In this document: positions 44,323-54,232 of the stretch, in pieces
How the letters are laid out: every line of letters begins with the position of its first letter
How positions within the stretch are numbered: the first letter of the stretch is position 1
NCBI GenBank assembly: GCA_040219085.1
Contig: JAVJTC010000040.1
Span: 62,001 to 126,000, forward strand
Length of the DNA: 64,000 bases
Reading direction: 5' to 3'
From: Acidimicrobiales bacterium
Lineage (GTDB): Bacteria > Actinomycetota > Acidimicrobiia > Acidimicrobiales > JAVJTC01
Made by a program: the position numbers and the translations under genes
Notes under the pieces: generated by a model
The model's database searches: none
Seen by the model: only the letters and a program-made list of their open reading frames with translations
Told to the model about the DNA's origin: nothing

Positions 44323-45443
44323 GCGGCGACATCACACCGGCTTCGCTGGTCCTCGTCGACGGGACCGTCTTCGAGGGTCAGGCGATCGGCGCTGAGCCCG
44401 AGGGCGGCGTCGCAGCCGGTGAGGTGGTCTTCAACACGGTCCTGACCGGCTACCAGGAGGTCCTCACCGACCCGTCGTACGCCGGGCAGATCATCACCTA
44501 CACCTACCCCCACATCGGCAACTACGGCGTGACCGACGCTGACGCCGAGAGCCGCTCCGTCTTCGCCCGCGGGGTGGTCGTCCGTGACCTCGCCCGACGC
44601 CACAGCAACTGGCGCGCCACGGGAGACCTCGACGGGTACCTGCGCGAACGTGGCCTGCCCGGCATCGCCGGCATCGACACCCGACGGCTCACCCGCCACA
44701 TCCGCGACGCCGGAGCCATGGTCGGCGCGTTCGGCACCGGCACGGTGGACGAACTGCTCGCCGCGGCGGCGGCCGAACCGGGCACCGACGGCGTGGACCT
44801 CGTCGCCACCGTGACCACCGCGGAGCCCTACACGGTCGAGACCACGCGCGGCGACGGGCGTACCCCGTGGAACATCGTCGCGATCGACTACGGCATCAAG
44901 ACGACGATCCTGACGCACCTGGCGGGGATCGGCACCGTCACGGTCGTCCCGGCGTCGACAGCGGCGGCCGACATCATCGCCCGCGAACCCGACGGCGTAT
45001 TCCTCTCCAACGGCCCCGGTGACCCGTCAGCGGTCGAGGGGGCAACGGGTGTGATCGACGGACTGCTCGGCGAGGTGCCCGTGTTCGGCATCTGCCTCGG
45101 CCACCAACTGCTGTCGGCCACCCTCGGAGCCGGCACCTACAAGCTCCCCTTCGGCCACCACGGCGGCAACCATCCCGTGCGTGACCTCTCGAACGGCCGT
45201 ATCGAGATCACGAGCCAGAATCACAACTTCTGCGTGGCCGACGAGGCGATCGACGGCGCCGACATCACCCATCGCAACCTCAACGACGGCACGGTGGAGG
45301 GCATCGTGTGCCGTGACGTCCCCGCCTTCGGAATCCAGTACCACCCCGAGGCCGGACCCGGGCCCCACGACAGTCGCTACCTGTTCGCCCGATTCGATGA
45401 ACTCATCGCCACAGTGAAGGGAGGCACGCGTGCCTCGTCGTGA
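44319..45443 (+). CDS. carA: Carbamoyl phosphate synthase small (glutaminase) subunit
   Basis: 374 residues, GTG start. N-terminal CPSase domain ([39 protein letters not shown]) and a class I amidotransferase domain with Cys259 in GICLGHQ, the GGNHPV loop and His/Glu in QYHPEA. Supplies ammonia from glutamine to CarB. Its last 14 bases overlap carB and run through a palindrome that contains the carB ribosome binding site. Confidence 0.97.
   Translation: MSGDITPASLVLVDGTVFEGQAIGAEPEGGVAAGEVVFNTVLTGYQEVLTDPSYAGQIITYTYPHIGNYGVTDADAESRSVFARGVVVRDLARRHSNWRATGDLDGYLRERGLPGIAGIDTRRLTRHIRDAGAMVGAFGTGTVDELLAAAAAEPGTDGVDLVATVTTAEPYTVETTRGDGRTPWNIVAIDYGIKTTILTHLAGIGTVTVVPASTAAADIIAREPDGVFLSNGPGDPSAVEGATGVIDGLLGEVPVFGICLGHQLLSATLGAGTYKLPFGHHGGNHPVRDLSNGRIEITSQNHNFCVADEAIDGADITHRNLNDGTVEGIVCRDVPAFGIQYHPEAGPGPHDSRYLFARFDELIATVKGGTRASS
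45421..45436 (+). promoter_or_regulatory. Palindrome over the carB ribosome binding site and start
   Basis: GAGGCACGCGTGCCTC is a perfect 16-bp palindrome. As RNA it forms a 6-bp stem (GAGGCA/TGCCTC) with a CGCG loop, so the GAGG of the AAGGGAGG ribosome binding site (45417-45424) pairs with CCTC of carB codons 2 to 3 and the GTG (45430) falls in the loop and stem. carA codons run through it up to the TGA at 45441, so only ribosomes finishing carA would open it. Confidence 0.7.
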
Positions 45444-48400
45444 CGACATCGAGTCGATCCTGGTGATCGGGTCCGGTCCGATCGTGATCGGCCAGGCATG
45501 CGAGTTCGACTACTCCGGCACCCAGGCGTGCAGGGCCCTCATGGCAGAGGGCTACCGCGTGATCCTCGCCAACTCGAACCCGGCCACGATCATGACCGAC
45601 CCGGACTTCGCGCACGCCACCTACGTGGAGCCGCTGACGGCCGGGGTCCTGAGGCGGATCATCGAACGGGAGCGGCCCGACGCCCTCCTGCCGACCCTCG
45701 GCGGCCAGACGGCGCTCAACCTCGCGATGGAACTGGTCGAGGGCGGCGTGATCGACGACGCCGGCATCGACGTGCTCGGTGCCAACCCGGAGGCGATCGC
45801 CACAGCCGAGGACCGTGAACGGTTCAAGCGGGCGATGGTCGGCATCGGCCTCGAGGTGCCACGTTCGGGCACCGCCCACACGATGGACGAGGCGGCGCTG
45901 GTCGTCGAGGAGATCGGCCTGCCGATCATCATCCGGCCGGCGTACATCCTCGGTGGGCGCGGTACCGGTATCGCCGAGACGCCCGAGCAGTTCCGCAAGC
46001 TCGCATCCGCGGGTCTGGCCGCCAGCCCCATCTCTGAGATCCTCATCGAGGAGTCCATCAAGGGTTGGAAGGAGTACGAGCTCGAGGTGATGCGTGACCG
46101 CGCGGACAACTGCGTGGTCATCTGCTCCATCGAGAACATCGACCCGATGGGCGTCCACACGGGCGACTCGATCACCGTCGCACCGGCCCAGACGCTGTCC
46201 GACGTCGAGTACCAGGCCATGCGCGACGAGGCCTTCGCGTGCATCCGCCGCGTCGGCGTCGAGACCGGTGGCTCCAACATCCAGTTCGCCGTCGACCCCG
46301 TCGACGGCCGCCGCGTCGTCATCGAGATGAACCCCCGGGTCAGCCGGTCCTCTGCGCTCGCGTCGAAGGCCACCGGCTTCCCGATAGCGAAGATCGCCGC
46401 GCTGCTAGCAGTCGGCTACACCCTCGACGAGATCCCCAACGACATCACGAAGAAGACCCCGGCGAGCTTCGAGCCGACCATCGACTACGTCGTGACGAAG
46501 ATCCCGCGCTGGGCCTTCGAGAAGTTCCCGGGAACGACGGGCGTGCTCGGTACGTCGATGCAGTCCGTGGGCGAGGTGATGGCGATCGGCCGCACGTTCC
46601 CCGAGTCGTTGCAGAAGGGCCTGCGTTCGCTCGAGACCGGTCGCGCCGGTCTCAACGGCGACCCGGCCGAGGTGAACCTCGACGCTCTCGACGACGACGC
46701 GCTCATGGTGGCCTGCGCCACCCCGACCCCGGATCGCATCTTCCACCTGGAGGCCGCGCTGCGCCGGGGCGTGAGCGTCGACGACCTGGCCGCGCACACC
46801 GGAGTCGATCCCTGGTTCCTGGACCAGATGTCGATCATCACCACTGAACGGGCCTGGTTGGCCGAACACGGTCCCGATCTCGACGTGCGGGCCTGGAGGC
46901 GGGCGAAGCAGACCGGTTTCTCCGACGCCCAGCTCGCCTATCTGTGGGGTCTCGACGAGACCGACGTCCGCGAGCGGCGAATGGCCGCGGGCGTGATCGC
47001 CACGTTCAAGACGGTGGACACGTGCGCGGCCGAGTTCGAGGCCGAGACGCCCTACCACTACTCCACCTATGAGGACACCGACGAGGTGGCGGCGTCGGAC
47101 CGCCCCAAGGTCGTGATCCTCGGCTCGGGACCCAACCGGATCGGCCAGGGGATCGAGTTCGACTACTGCTGCGTGCATGCGAGCTTCGCTCTGGCCGACG
47201 CCGGCTACGAGACGATCATGGTCAACTGCAACCCCGAGACGGTGTCCACCGACTACGACACGTCGGATCGCCTGTACTTCGAGCCGCTGACCGTCGAGGA
47301 CGTCACCGCCATCCTCGACGTCGAGGCACGTTCGGCCGAGGCGGCCGGCGGCCCCGGCATCGCCGGGGTGATCGTCTCCCTCGGCGGCCAGACCCCGCTC
47401 AAGTTGGCCTCGAACCTTCCCGCCGAACTGATCGCCGGGACGAGTCCGGAGTCCATCGACCTGGCCGAGGACCGTGAGCGCTGGAATGCGCTGTGTGCCC
47501 GCCTGGAGATCCCCCAGCCGGCCGGAGGTATCGCCGCCTCGCTGGAGGAGGCCCGGACCGTCGTCGAGCGCGTCGGGTACCCCGTGCTGGTGCGGCCGAG
47601 CTACGTGCTCGGTGGACGCGCCATGACCATCGTCTATGACGACGCGGGGCTGGTGGACGCGATGGCGGAGCTCGCCCTGTCCGGGTCGCTCGGGCGCGAA
47701 GGTGGCCTCTCGGCCGAGCGTCCCGTTCTCGTGGACCGGTTCCTCGAGGATGCGATCGAGGTCGACGTCGACGCGGTACGCGACAGCACCGGTGAGGTGC
47801 TGATCGGCGGAATCATGGAGCACGTCGAAGAGGCCGGTGTCCACTCGGGTGACTCGGCCTGCATGCTGCCGCCGGTGAACCTGAGCGCGGACACGATCGG
47901 GGTCCTCGAGAGCCACACCGAACGGATCGCCGAGGCCCTCGACGTGGTGGGCCTGATCAACGTCCAGTTCGCGGTCAAGCGCCTGGGCTCTCAGGCTCCC
48001 GGCGACCGGGGTGGCCCGGCCCAGGTCTTCGTCATCGAGGCCAATCCCCGCGCATCGCGCACCGTCCCGTTCGTCGCCAAGGCGACGGGCGTGCCGCTGG
48101 CGAAGATCGCGGCGCGGGTGATGCTCGGCGCCACCATCGCCGAGCTGCGCGGCACGCTGTTCGTCCCGCCGGTGCCCTCGGGCCACATCGCGGTGAAAGA
48201 GGCCGTGCTGCCCTTCAACCGCTTCCCCGAGGCCGACGCGGTGCTCGGACCCGAGATGCGGTCCACGGGTGAGGTCATGGGCATCGACCTCGCCCCGGGA
48301 CTGGCCTTCGCCAAGGCCCAGATGGCCGCCGGGGGTGCGCTCCCGTCGTCGGGAACGGTCTTCTTCTCGCTTGCGGACAGGGACAAGCCCGCGGGGGTCG

Positions 48401-48789
48401 CCGCCGCAGCCGAGTTCGCGGAGCTGGGGTTCGACCTCGTCGCCACTGCGGGCACCGCAGCAGCGATGCGCGCCGCCGGGGTTCCCGTCGCCGAGGTCGT
48501 AGCGAAGCTCGGCGAGGACGGCCGTCACGCTCTCGAGTTGATCGAGGGCGGTGAGATCGACCTGGTGATCAACACGCCCAAGGGGCATGGCCCCCGTGCC
48601 GACGGGATCGAAATCCGCAAGGCGGCCGCCGCGCACGGCGTGCCACTGTTGACCACGACCTCGGCGGCGCTCGCGGCGGCCGACGGGATCGCGGACACGG
48701 CCCGTCATCCCTTCCGGGTCCGCACGCTGCAGGAGTACCAGCGGGGAGTCTCGGCCAAGCAGCTCGATCAGCTCAGCCTGGAGCTCTAG
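45430..48789 (+). CDS. carB: Carbamoyl phosphate synthase large subunit
   Basis: 1119 residues. Two tandem ATP-grasp halves: first half ([74 protein letters not shown]) and second half ([68 protein letters not shown]), then the C-terminal allosteric MGS domain. Makes carbamoyl phosphate for pyrimidines and arginine. GTG start overlaps carA by 14 bases. Confidence 0.98.
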   Translation: MPRRDDIESILVIGSGPIVIGQACEFDYSGTQACRALMAEGYRVILANSNPATIMTDPDFAHATYVEPLTAGVLRRIIERERPDALLPTLGGQTALNLAMELVEGGVIDDAGIDVLGANPEAIATAEDRERFKRAMVGIGLEVPRSGTAHTMDEAALVVEEIGLPIIIRPAYILGGRGTGIAETPEQFRKLASAGLAASPISEILIEESIKGWKEYELEVMRDRADNCVVICSIENIDPMGVHTGDSITVAPAQTLSDVEYQAMRDEAFACIRRVGVETGGSNIQFAVDPVDGRRVVIEMNPRVSRSSALASKATGFPIAKIAALLAVGYTLDEIPNDITKKTPASFEPTIDYVVTKIPRWAFEKFPGTTGVLGTSMQSVGEVMAIGRTFPESLQKGLRSLETGRAGLNGDPAEVNLDALDDDALMVACATPTPDRIFHLEAALRRGVSVDDLAAHTGVDPWFLDQMSIITTERAWLAEHGPDLDVRAWRRAKQTGFSDAQLAYLWGLDETDVRERRMAAGVIATFKTVDTCAAEFEAETPYHYSTYEDTDEVAASDRPKVVILGSGPNRIGQGIEFDYCCVHASFALADAGYETIMVNCNPETVSTDYDTSDRLYFEPLTVEDVTAILDVEARSAEAAGGPGIAGVIVSLGGQTPLKLASNLPAELIAGTSPESIDLAEDRERWNALCARLEIPQPAGGIAASLEEARTVVERVGYPVLVRPSYVLGGRAMTIVYDDAGLVDAMAELALSGSLGREGGLSAERPVLVDRFLEDAIEVDVDAVRDSTGEVLIGGIMEHVEEAGVHSGDSACMLPPVNLSADTIGVLESHTERIAEALDVVGLINVQFAVKRLGSQAPGDRGGPAQVFVIEANPRASRTVPFVAKATGVPLAKIAARVMLGATIAELRGTLFVPPVPSGHIAVKEAVLPFNRFPEADAVLGPEMRSTGEVMGIDLAPGLAFAKAQMAAGGALPSSGTVFFSLADRDKPAGVAAAAEFAELGFDLVATAGTAAAMRAAGVPVAEVVAKLGEDGRHALELIEGGEIDLVINTPKGHGPRADGIEIRKAAAAHGVPLLTTTSAALAAADGIADTARHPFRVRTLQEYQRGVSAKQLDQLSLEL

Positions 48790-48792
48790 GCG

Positions 48793-49743
48793 GTGGGGTC
48801 CCCAGCCGGCGGCGCAGGGGTCGACACGACCGTCTCCATCGGGTCTGTGACCCTCGCCAACCCGGTGATGACAGCGTCGGGCACCGCCGGCCACGGCACC
48901 GAACTGGCGGGCACCATCGACGTCGCCGCGCTCGGTGCGATCGTCGTCAAGTCCCTCTCGGCCGACCCGTGGGAGGGGAACCCGGCACCTCGTGTCGTCG
49001 GTACCGCCGCGGGGATGGTGAACAGCATCGGCCTGCAGGGACCCGGTGTGGCGGCCTGGTTGCGCGACGATCTCCCCGCGTTGGTGGCGACGGGAGCGAC
49101 CGTCGTGGCGAGCATCTGGGGCCGCTCGGTGCAGGACTACCGCCGCGCGGCCGACGCGCTCGCTCCGGCGGCCGCCGACCTGGCCGCGGTCGAGGTCAAC
49201 GTGTCGTGCCCCAACGTCGAGGACCGCGGCCGCATCTTCGCCAACTTCCCGGACCTGACGGCGGAGGTCGTCGCCGCCTGTGAGGGTGCGGGCGTGCCAC
49301 GGTGGGTCAAGCTCGGCGTGACGGCGTCGGACCTCGTCGGCGTGGCGTCCGCGGCGGCGGCGGCCGGCGCCGAGGCGCTCACGCTGATCAACACCGTGCC
49401 GGGGATGGTCATCGACACAGAGACCCGCTCGCCCCACCTCGGCGGCGGTGGGGGAGGCCTGTCGGGACGGGCCATCCATCCGGTGGCGGTCCGTGCGGTC
49501 TACGACTGTCGGGCGGCCCTGCCCGACGTGGCGATCGTCGGCGTCGGTGGTGTGGACCGTGGTGTGGACGCCATCGAGTTGATGATGGCCGGAGCGCACG
49601 CGGTCCAGGTGGGCACGGCCAGCTTCGCCGGACCACGCGCTCCGCTGAGGATTCTCGCGGAGATGACCCGGTGGTGCGCGACCCGTGACGTGCACCGACT
49701 ACGTTCGCTCACTTCGGCGGCCCATCATCGGAGCGGAACATGA
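48793..49743 (+). CDS. pyrD: Dihydroorotate dehydrogenase, class 1B type, without adjacent PyrK
   Basis: 316 residues, GTG start. FMN-binding TIM barrel with the class 1B pattern: NPVMTASGTAGHG, GNPAPRVVGTAAGMVNSIGLQGPGV, catalytic Cys139 in EVNVSCPNV, GGLSGRAIHPVAVRAVYD and VGTASFAG. The Cys separates it from class 2 (Ser) enzymes; the PRVV/MVNSIGLQ pattern separates it from 1A. Class 1B enzymes normally pair with the electron-transfer subunit PyrK, encoded next to pyrD; no pyrK is present anywhere in this operon. Confidence 0.92.
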   Translation: MGSPAGGAGVDTTVSIGSVTLANPVMTASGTAGHGTELAGTIDVAALGAIVVKSLSADPWEGNPAPRVVGTAAGMVNSIGLQGPGVAAWLRDDLPALVATGATVVASIWGRSVQDYRRAADALAPAAADLAAVEVNVSCPNVEDRGRIFANFPDLTAEVVAACEGAGVPRWVKLGVTASDLVGVASAAAAAGAEALTLINTVPGMVIDTETRSPHLGGGGGGLSGRAIHPVAVRAVYDCRAALPDVAIVGVGGVDRGVDAIELMMAGAHAVQVGTASFAGPRAPLRILAEMTRWCATRDVHRLRSLTSAAHHRSGT

Positions 49744-50456
49744 GTGACGTCGTCCACCCGGCGACCCGGGAGCACCTCGCACTGGCTCTCGACGTCGACG
49801 ATCTCGTGGTGGCGGACCGCCTGGCAACGGCCATGCGGCCGTGGTTCGGGGTCGCCAAGGTCGGCCTCGAACTGTGGGCGGCGGCGGGGCCGGAAGTGAT
49901 CGGGGTGGTGGAGAACCTCGGATACCGGGTGTTCTGCGATCTGAAGCTCCACGACATCCCGAACACCGTGAACCGGGCCTGCCGGGTGATCGGCGCCCTC
50001 GGGGTGTCCTACGTCACCCTGCACGCGCAGGGCGGCGCCGACATGTTGCGTGCCGGGGTCGAAGGACTCCTCGAGGGTTCCGGTGACGCCGGTCTCGATC
50101 CCCCCCTGGCGGTCGCGGTCACGGTGCTCACCTCCGATGGACAGGCTCCGGACCACATCGTGCCCAGTCGTCTCCGGGCGGCCCTCGAGGGCGGGTGCGG
50201 TGGGGTCGTGTGTTCCGCCGCAGACCTGCGCGACGCCCGCACGCTCGCTCCGGCCCTCGCGCGGATCGTGCCCGGTATCCGCCCCACCGGGGTCGACCGT
50301 GGTGACCAGCGGCGGGTGGCCACGCCGGCGGACGCGATCGCCGATGGCGCGGATCTCCTGGTGATCGGGCGCGCCGTCATCGCCGCCGATGATCCGGCTG
50401 CTTCGGCCGCTGCGATCGCCGCCGAGGTGAGCGGGGCGCTCGACCGACGGGCCTAG
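49740..50456 (+). CDS. pyrF: Orotidine 5'-phosphate decarboxylase
   Basis: 238 residues, ATG overlapping the pyrD stop. Final UMP-forming step. ALALDVDD, VAKVGLELW, the catalytic FCDLKLHDIPNTV (Asp-Lys-Asp network), VTVLTSDG and VPGIRPTG. Group I (E. coli-like) form. This ends the pyrimidine operon; mihF begins 40 bases later behind its own -10 candidate. Confidence 0.96.
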   Translation: MSDVVHPATREHLALALDVDDLVVADRLATAMRPWFGVAKVGLELWAAAGPEVIGVVENLGYRVFCDLKLHDIPNTVNRACRVIGALGVSYVTLHAQGGADMLRAGVEGLLEGSGDAGLDPPLAVAVTVLTSDGQAPDHIVPSRLRAALEGGCGGVVCSAADLRDARTLAPALARIVPGIRPTGVDRGDQRRVATPADAIADGADLLVIGRAVIAADDPAASAAAIAAEVSGALDRRA

Positions 50457-50484
50457 GGTCCGTACGTTGCGGGGGCGGGATCAG

Positions 50485-50490
50485 TACGCT
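50485..50490 (+). promoter_or_regulatory. Candidate -10 of a leaderless mihF transcript
   Basis: TACGCT ends 6 bases before the mihF ATG; CGCTCT between has no ribosome binding site. Confidence 0.45.
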
Positions 50491-50496
50491 CGCTCT

Positions 50497-50814
50497 ATGT
50501 CTCTTCCCCCCGCCCTCAGTGACGAGCAGCGCAAGGAGGCCCTGGCTAAGGCTGCGGCCGCCCGCCGCGCCCGCTCAGAGCTCAAGGAGCGCCTCAAGAT
50601 GGGGTCACTCACCCTGGCCGAGGTTCTCGACCGCGTCGCCACCGACGACGTCGTAGGGAAGACGAAGGTCCTGGCGATCCTCGAGTCGTTGCCGGGTGTC
50701 GGCAAGGTCAAGGCGCGCCGCGCGATGGAGGAGATCGGAATCAGCGAGACCCGTCGCCTCAGGGGTCTCGGTGACCAGCAGCGCGAGAAGCTCCTTGCCG
50801 AGTTCGCCGACTGA
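50497..50814 (+). CDS. mihF: Actinobacterial integration host factor (mIHF type)
   Basis: 105 residues. Small nucleoid-associated DNA-bending protein of actinobacteria. LPPALSDEQRKEALAKAAAARRARSELKERLK N-terminal helices, KVLAILESLPGVGKVKARRAMEEIGI (helix-turn-helix-like H2TH core) and the signature RRLRGLGDQQREKLLAEF near the end. ATG 50497 gives the typical short form; a GTG further up at 50467 lacks support. gmk follows and overlaps it. Confidence 0.93.
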   Translation: MSLPPALSDEQRKEALAKAAAARRARSELKERLKMGSLTLAEVLDRVATDDVVGKTKVLAILESLPGVGKVKARRAMEEIGISETRRLRGLGDQQREKLLAEFAD

Positions 50815-51391
50815 CCCCGATCGCCCGGTCATAGTCATCTCGGGTCCCGGCGGTGTCGGGAAGGGAGCGCTCGTCGAAAGGCTCCTCTCCGACGACCCCC
50901 GTCTGTGGCTGAGCAGGTCGTGGACGACGAGGCGTCGCCGGCCGGGCGAGGCGCCCGATGCATACGTCTTCGTGACCCGCGACGAGTTCCTCGCCGCCGT
51001 GGACGCAGGAGGGTTCCTCGAATGGGTCGAGTTCCTCGACTACCTGCAGGGCACGCCGGTTCCCGATGCTCCCGCGGACCGTGACGCCGTGTTCGAGATC
51101 GACGTCGCCGGCGCCCGCTCCGTGGCGGAGATCTACGACGATCCGCTACTCGTTTTCGTCGACGCCCCGAGCCGCGAGGCCCAGCGTGCCCGCCTGGAGG
51201 CCCGCGGCGATCCCCCCGACCGCATCGCCGCGCGGCTGGACCGAGCCGACCGGGAGTTGGCTGCCGCCCGCGAGCTCGGCGCCACCGTCGTCATCAACGA
51301 CGACTTCGAGACGTGTGCGAAGGAACTCGCCACGCTGATCGCGGATCACCGCGCCCGGGTCGCCGCCGGCTCCGGAGACGGCGACGACTGA
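50771..51391 (+). CDS. gmk: Guanylate kinase (divergent P-loop)
   Basis: 206 residues from GTG 50771 (AGGGG 5 bases upstream); TTG 50795 would also work. Either start overlaps the end of mihF, and no start codon exists between the mihF stop and the P-loop. VIVISGPGGVGKGALVERLL is the Walker A with Gly instead of Ser/Thr after the Lys; SRSWTTRRRRPGE and FLEWVEF are the GMP-binding parts; GDPPDRIAARLDRADRELAAA is the lid. The GMP-contact tyrosines (NYYGT in E. coli) read YLQGT here. Position between mihF and rpoZ is standard for gmk. Confidence 0.87.
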   Translation: MTSSARSSLPSSPTDPDRPVIVISGPGGVGKGALVERLLSDDPRLWLSRSWTTRRRRPGEAPDAYVFVTRDEFLAAVDAGGFLEWVEFLDYLQGTPVPDAPADRDAVFEIDVAGARSVAEIYDDPLLVFVDAPSREAQRARLEARGDPPDRIAARLDRADRELAAARELGATVVINDDFETCAKELATLIADHRARVAAGSGDGDD

Positions 51392-51436
51392 CGGCCGCGC
51401 CTGCGCTCGCCGGGCGGCACGGACGTGGCGCGCTGG

Positions 51437-51442
51437 TAGCGT
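51437..51442 (+). promoter_or_regulatory. Candidate -10 for rpoZ
   Basis: TAGCGT, about 40 bases before the rpoZ ATG; the predicted leader of about 34 bases ends in GGAGGAGA, so this one is a conventional leadered transcript. Confidence 0.35.
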
Positions 51443-51482
51443 TGAGGGCCCCCGAGACCCGCGTCTGCACGCGGAGGAGAAC

Positions 51483-51800
51483 ATGGCCACCTCGCACGAC
51501 AGCATGATCACGCCCCCGATCGAGAAGCTCCTCGCCACGACGGACTCCAAGTTCCGTCTGGTCACTCTCGCCTCGCAGCGGGCCCGTCAGATCAACGCGT
51601 ACTACGGCCAGCTCGGCGAGGGCCTCGGAGCGATGATTCCACCGCAGGTGACCAGCGTCGCCGGCAAGCCCATCTCGATGGCTCTCGAAGAGATCGCCGA
51701 GGGCAAGATCATCGCAGTGGACAAGGTCGACGAGCCCGAGGCCGAAGAGGGCGCGGAAGAGGCGGCCGAGGCCGACGGCTCTGACGACGACGCCGGCTGA
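51483..51800 (+). CDS. rpoZ: RNA polymerase omega subunit
   Basis: 105 residues, ATG with GGAGGAG 4 to 5 bases upstream. MITPPIEKLLATTDSKFRLVTLASQRARQINAYY is the conserved omega core (family: ID.LL..vdskY.LV..aakRARql); KPISMALEEIAEGKI follows, then an acidic tail. Helps assemble beta prime. coaBC begins 7 bases later. Confidence 0.94.
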   Translation: MATSHDSMITPPIEKLLATTDSKFRLVTLASQRARQINAYYGQLGEGLGAMIPPQVTSVAGKPISMALEEIAEGKIIAVDKVDEPEAEEGAEEAAEADGSDDDAG

Positions 51801-51807
51801 GTCGGTC

Positions 51808-53025
51808 GTGTCGGCGCTCGCGGGTCGCCGCATCGTTCTGGGCGTCAGCGGCGGGATCGCCGCGTACAAGGCGGTCGAGGTCATGCGGCGTCTCGTCGAC
51901 GCGGGCGCCCACGTCACACCCGTCCTCACGAGGGGGGCGCTGCGCTTCGTCGGGGAGACGACCTTCTCGGCTCTCGGTTCCGAGCGCGCCCGTACCAGCC
52001 TCTTCGACGACGAGGACCCCATCCCGCACACCACCCTCGGTCAGCAGGCGGACCTGATCGTCGTGTGCCCCGCCACGGCCCGGGTCATCGGTGCCTATGC
52101 CGCAGGGATCTCCTCGGACCTGTTGACGGCCACGCTGATCGCCACGGTCGCGCCCGTCGTGGTGTGCCCGGCGATGCATACCGAGATGTGGGACCACCCC
52201 GCCGTGCAGGACAACCTGGGTCTTCTCGCCTCGCGCGGTGTGGAGATCGTCGAGCCCGACGAAGGTCGCCTCGCCGGTGGTGACGTCGGGCGGGGTCGCC
52301 TCGCCGCCCCTGAGCGCATCGTCGCCACCGTGACGGACGTGCTCACGCGCAGCCGTTCACTGGCCGGACGCCATGTCGTCGTCACCGCCGGCGGCACCCG
52401 CGAGGCCGTCGATCCCGTGCGGTTCATCGGCAACCGGTCCTCGGGAAAGCAGGGTTACGCCGTCGCGGCCGAGGCCGCCGACCGGGGGGCGCAGGTCACA
52501 CTCGTGTCGACGGTGAAGCTCCCCGCGCCGCCCGGCGCGAATGTCATCGCGGTCGAGAGCGCCGAGGAGATGCGCGGCGCGGTGCTCGGTGCTGCGGCCA
52601 CCGCCGATGTGGTGGTCATGGCGGCCGCGGTCGCCGATTTCCGCCCGAAGGTGGCCGCCGACACCAAGTTGAAGAAGGCCGACGGTGTCCCGCTGGTCGA
52701 ACTCGAACCGACGCCGGACATCCTCGCCGAGCTCGGGGACAGGAAACCGGCGGGGCAGATCCTGGTGGGTTTCGCCGCTGAGACGGCGGACCTGCGCGCC
52801 AACGCCACGAAGAAGCTGAAGGCGAAGGGTGCCGACCTGATCGTCGCGAACGACGTTGGGGCGCCGGCGGTGGGCTTCGAGCACGACACGAACGAGGTGG
52901 TCATCCTCGGCGCCGACGGTTCGGCCACCGAGATCCCGTTGACCACGAAGGGTGAGGTCGCCCGGGCGATCCTCGACGTGGTGGAATCGATCATGGACGC
53001 ACAAGGAGCGGTGGACCCCCGATGA
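51808..53025 (+). CDS. coaBC: Phosphopantothenoylcysteine synthetase/decarboxylase
   Basis: 405 residues, GTG start. CoaC half: [19 protein letters not shown] (FMN site), [17 protein letters not shown] with the catalytic His, and CPAMHTEMW (PAMN in E. coli; the His form is usual in actinobacteria); the substrate-flap Cys of E. coli is absent ([16 protein letters not shown]), also usual for the group. CoaB half: [38 protein letters not shown] and [16 protein letters not shown]. Performs steps two and three of CoA synthesis. Ends in ATGA overlap with metK. Confidence 0.95.
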   Translation: MSALAGRRIVLGVSGGIAAYKAVEVMRRLVDAGAHVTPVLTRGALRFVGETTFSALGSERARTSLFDDEDPIPHTTLGQQADLIVVCPATARVIGAYAAGISSDLLTATLIATVAPVVVCPAMHTEMWDHPAVQDNLGLLASRGVEIVEPDEGRLAGGDVGRGRLAAPERIVATVTDVLTRSRSLAGRHVVVTAGGTREAVDPVRFIGNRSSGKQGYAVAAEAADRGAQVTLVSTVKLPAPPGANVIAVESAEEMRGAVLGAAATADVVVMAAAVADFRPKVAADTKLKKADGVPLVELEPTPDILAELGDRKPAGQILVGFAAETADLRANATKKLKAKGADLIVANDVGAPAVGFEHDTNEVVILGADGSATEIPLTTKGEVARAILDVVESIMDAQGAVDPR

Positions 53026-54218
53026 GCAACTTCGTCTTCACGTCGGAGTCGGTGACCGAAGGTCATCCGGACAAGATGGCCGATCAGATCTCGGATTCGA
53101 TCCTCGACGCGTTGCTCGCGGAGGACCCGGAGAGTCGCGTCGCGTGCGAGACCCTCGTCACCACGGGACTGTGCGTCGTGGCGGGTGAGATCTCCACGAA
53201 GGCCTGGGTGGACATCCCCTCCATCGTTCGCAGGACCATCACCGAGATCGGATACGACCGGGGAGACATCGGCTACGACGGCAACGCCTGTGGCGTGATG
53301 GTCGCCATCGACGAGCAGTCTCCCGACATCAAGGTCGGTGTGGACTACTCCGAAGAGGTGCGCTCGGGGAAGGCCGGCGAGGCCGACAAGCTCGACGAGC
53401 AGGGGGCCGGCGACCAGGGGATGATGTTCGGGTACGCGTGCGACGAGACCGACGTCCTGATGCCGCTGCCCATCCACCTCGCGCACCGCATGGCCGAGCG
53501 TCTCGCCGAGGTGCGCAAGGCCGGGATCGTGCCGTACCTGCGCCCCGACGGCAAGACCCAGGTAACGCTGCGCTACGAGGACGACCGGCCGGTCAAGGTG
53601 GAGCAGGTCCTGATCTCCACCCAGCACAACGACGGCATCAGCCGCGATTCGATGATCCGTCCCGACCTCATCGAGAACGTGATCATGCCCGTGCTGCCGC
53701 CCGAGCACCGCGACGACGGCTTCGAGGTCCACGTGAACCCGACGGGACGCTTCGTCATCGGCGGGCCTGTCGGTGACGCCGGGCTGACCGGGCGCAAGAT
53801 CATCGTCGACACCTACGGCGGGTTCGCCCGCCACGGCGGCGGGGCGTTCTCCGGAAAGGACCCCTCGAAGGTCGACCGGTCGGCCGCCTACGCCGCCCGC
53901 TGGGTCGCCAAGCACGTCGTCGCGTCCGGCGCGGCCCGGCGTTGCGAGGTCCAGGTGGCCTACGCCATCGGCATGGCCCGCCCGATCTCGGTGCTCGTCG
54001 AGACGTTCGGTACCGAGACCGTTGCGCCCGTCGACATCGAGAAGGCGATCGACGACCTCTTCGATCTGAGGCCGGGTGCCATCGTGCGTGACCTGGATCT
54101 GTGCCGTCCGATCTACCGCAGGACCGCCGCCTACGGGCACTTCGGCCGCGTCGGCGACGACTTCCCGTGGGAGCGCACCGACCGGGTCGAGGACCTGAAG
54201 TCCGCGCTGGGTCTCTGA
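53022..54218 (+). CDS. metK: S-adenosylmethionine synthetase
   Basis: 398 residues. Condenses ATP and methionine. [27 protein letters not shown] (His15, metal and phosphate ligands), [63 protein letters not shown], and [13 protein letters not shown]. No SAM riboswitch is possible upstream because it overlaps coaBC. SAM made here is used by QueA and the methyltransferases encoded nearby. Confidence 0.98.
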   Translation: MSNFVFTSESVTEGHPDKMADQISDSILDALLAEDPESRVACETLVTTGLCVVAGEISTKAWVDIPSIVRRTITEIGYDRGDIGYDGNACGVMVAIDEQSPDIKVGVDYSEEVRSGKAGEADKLDEQGAGDQGMMFGYACDETDVLMPLPIHLAHRMAERLAEVRKAGIVPYLRPDGKTQVTLRYEDDRPVKVEQVLISTQHNDGISRDSMIRPDLIENVIMPVLPPEHRDDGFEVHVNPTGRFVIGGPVGDAGLTGRKIIVDTYGGFARHGGGAFSGKDPSKVDRSAAYAARWVAKHVVASGAARRCEVQVAYAIGMARPISVLVETFGTETVAPVDIEKAIDDLFDLRPGAIVRDLDLCRPIYRRTAAYGHFGRVGDDFPWERTDRVEDLKSALGL

Positions 54219-54232
54219 GCCCCACCGCGGAG

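Noticed and set aside
46405-49695. A 1096-codon open frame on the minus strand opposite carB and pyrD
   Set aside because: It mirrors the plus-strand genes, has no recognisable domains, and long antisense frames are expected in GC-rich DNA with biased third codon positions.
52900-53022. A SAM riboswitch ahead of metK
   Set aside because: metK overlaps the end of coaBC, leaving no leader; no riboswitch-like structure was found.
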